Shown: piece after piece, positions 5,218-5,435 of the stretch
Layout of the letters: every line of letters begins with the position of its first letter
How positions within the stretch are numbered: the first letter of the stretch is position 1
DNA from: Rhodoferax sp.
GTDB taxonomy: Bacteria; Pseudomonadota; Gammaproteobacteria; Burkholderiales; Burkholderiaceae_C
Assembly: GCA_029865675.1 (NCBI GenBank)
Contig: JARXAU010000015.1
Coordinates: 1 to 5,435 of the forward strand
DNA length: 5,435 nt
Direction: 5' to 3'
Made by a program: the position numbers and the translations under genes
The notes under the pieces: model-generated
The model's database searches: none
Seen by the model: the letters and a program-made list of their open reading frames with translations, nothing else
Told to the model about the DNA's origin: nothing

Positions 5218-5435
5218 TTACTTCCACCGAACCGGCTCAATCTCCACCGTGTTGCGGTCGTCGCTCAGCGTCAAAACGCCTTCTTGCACCGTGGCTTGCA
5301 ACTGCATGCTGCGCTGCGCCAGCGGAATCAGCGCTTGGGACGCCAAGGTGGGAATGCGGTAAACACGCAGGTTTTTGGGGCGGCTGAGTTTGGCTTCCAT
5401 GGTGCGCCACCACACCTCTGCCGCGTGGTTAAAGC
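5218..5435 (-). CDS. yaeQ: YaeQ-family protein, C-terminal part (cut by right window edge)
   Basis: Reading leftward into the window, an open frame from the right edge encodes 71 residues, beginning FNHAAEVWW and ending with a TAA at 5218-5220. It lines up along its length with the C-terminus of E. coli YaeQ as I remember it: A-A-x-x-W-W, then K-x-x-x-x-x-N-L-x-V, the block MQLQATVQEGVLTLSDD (E. coli MTLQATIQDGVIWLSDD), and a final E-V/I...W near the end. YaeQ proteins are about 180 residues, so roughly the first 110 lie outside the window. The family (PF07152) has a fold related to PD-(D/E)XK nucleases, but its cellular role is not established. An internal GTG at 5415 or the ATG at 5400 could open the frame, but the conserved A-A-x-x-W-W motif continues upstream, so the gene is better read as running off the edge. 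It converges on recJ with a 16-bp gap. Confidence 0.88.
   Translation of the reverse strand, partial: FNHAAEVWWRTMEAKLSRPKNLRVYRIPTLASQALIPLAQRSMQLQATVQEGVLTLSDDRNTVEIEPVRWK

Noticed and set aside
1..5435. Mobile element, CRISPR array, toxin-antitoxin or defence system
   Set aside because: No direct-repeat array, transposase, integrase, terminal inverted repeats or short toxin/antitoxin pair was seen, and every substantial open region is explained by core genes.

Overview
The window is GC-rich chromosomal DNA, densely packed with genes on both strands. Its gene content and order suggest a betaproteobacterium of the Burkholderiales, probably Comamonadaceae-like (Acidovorax, Polaromonas or Rhodoferax type). 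I infer this from protein style and synteny remembered from those genomes, not from a search. All genes look like core chromosomal genes. I see no mobile element, CRISPR array, tRNA, rRNA or phage gene.

Layout. Bases 1-2432 hold a leftward (minus-strand) cluster. In transcription order it is a 50-residue predicted lipoprotein, a LolC/LolE-type permease, the LolD ATPase, and the start of a TatD-family metal-dependent hydrolase cut by the left window edge. The first three genes are 4 bp apart or overlap by 8 bp, so they read as one operon. tatD follows after 52 bp that contain a perfect GC-rich inverted repeat. Bases 2433-2553 are a 121-bp divergent intergenic region with a candidate promoter in each direction. 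Bases 2554-5201 hold a rightward pair, an RpfE-like protein and the single-strand exonuclease RecJ, overlapping by ATGA. Sixteen bases after recJ comes the convergent 3' end of a YaeQ-family gene, which runs off the right edge.

How they work together. LolC/LolD is the inner-membrane machine that extracts mature lipoproteins and hands them to the periplasmic carrier LolA. Only one permease gene is present, which fits a LolF-like homodimer rather than the LolCDE heterocomplex of enteric bacteria. The tiny lipoprotein at the head of the operon would itself be a substrate of lipoprotein sorting. On the other side, RecJ degrades single-stranded DNA 5'-3' in recombination and mismatch repair, and its translation appears coupled to the RpfE-like protein, whose biochemical role I do not know. 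TatD and YaeQ belong to families with nuclease activity or a nuclease-like fold, but nothing here shows that they work with RecJ.

I found no convincing new defence or mobile system. The points most worth a second look are the small lipoprotein tied to the Lol genes, the RpfE-RecJ coupling, the possible leaderless start of the rpfE-like gene, and the hairpin before tatD.
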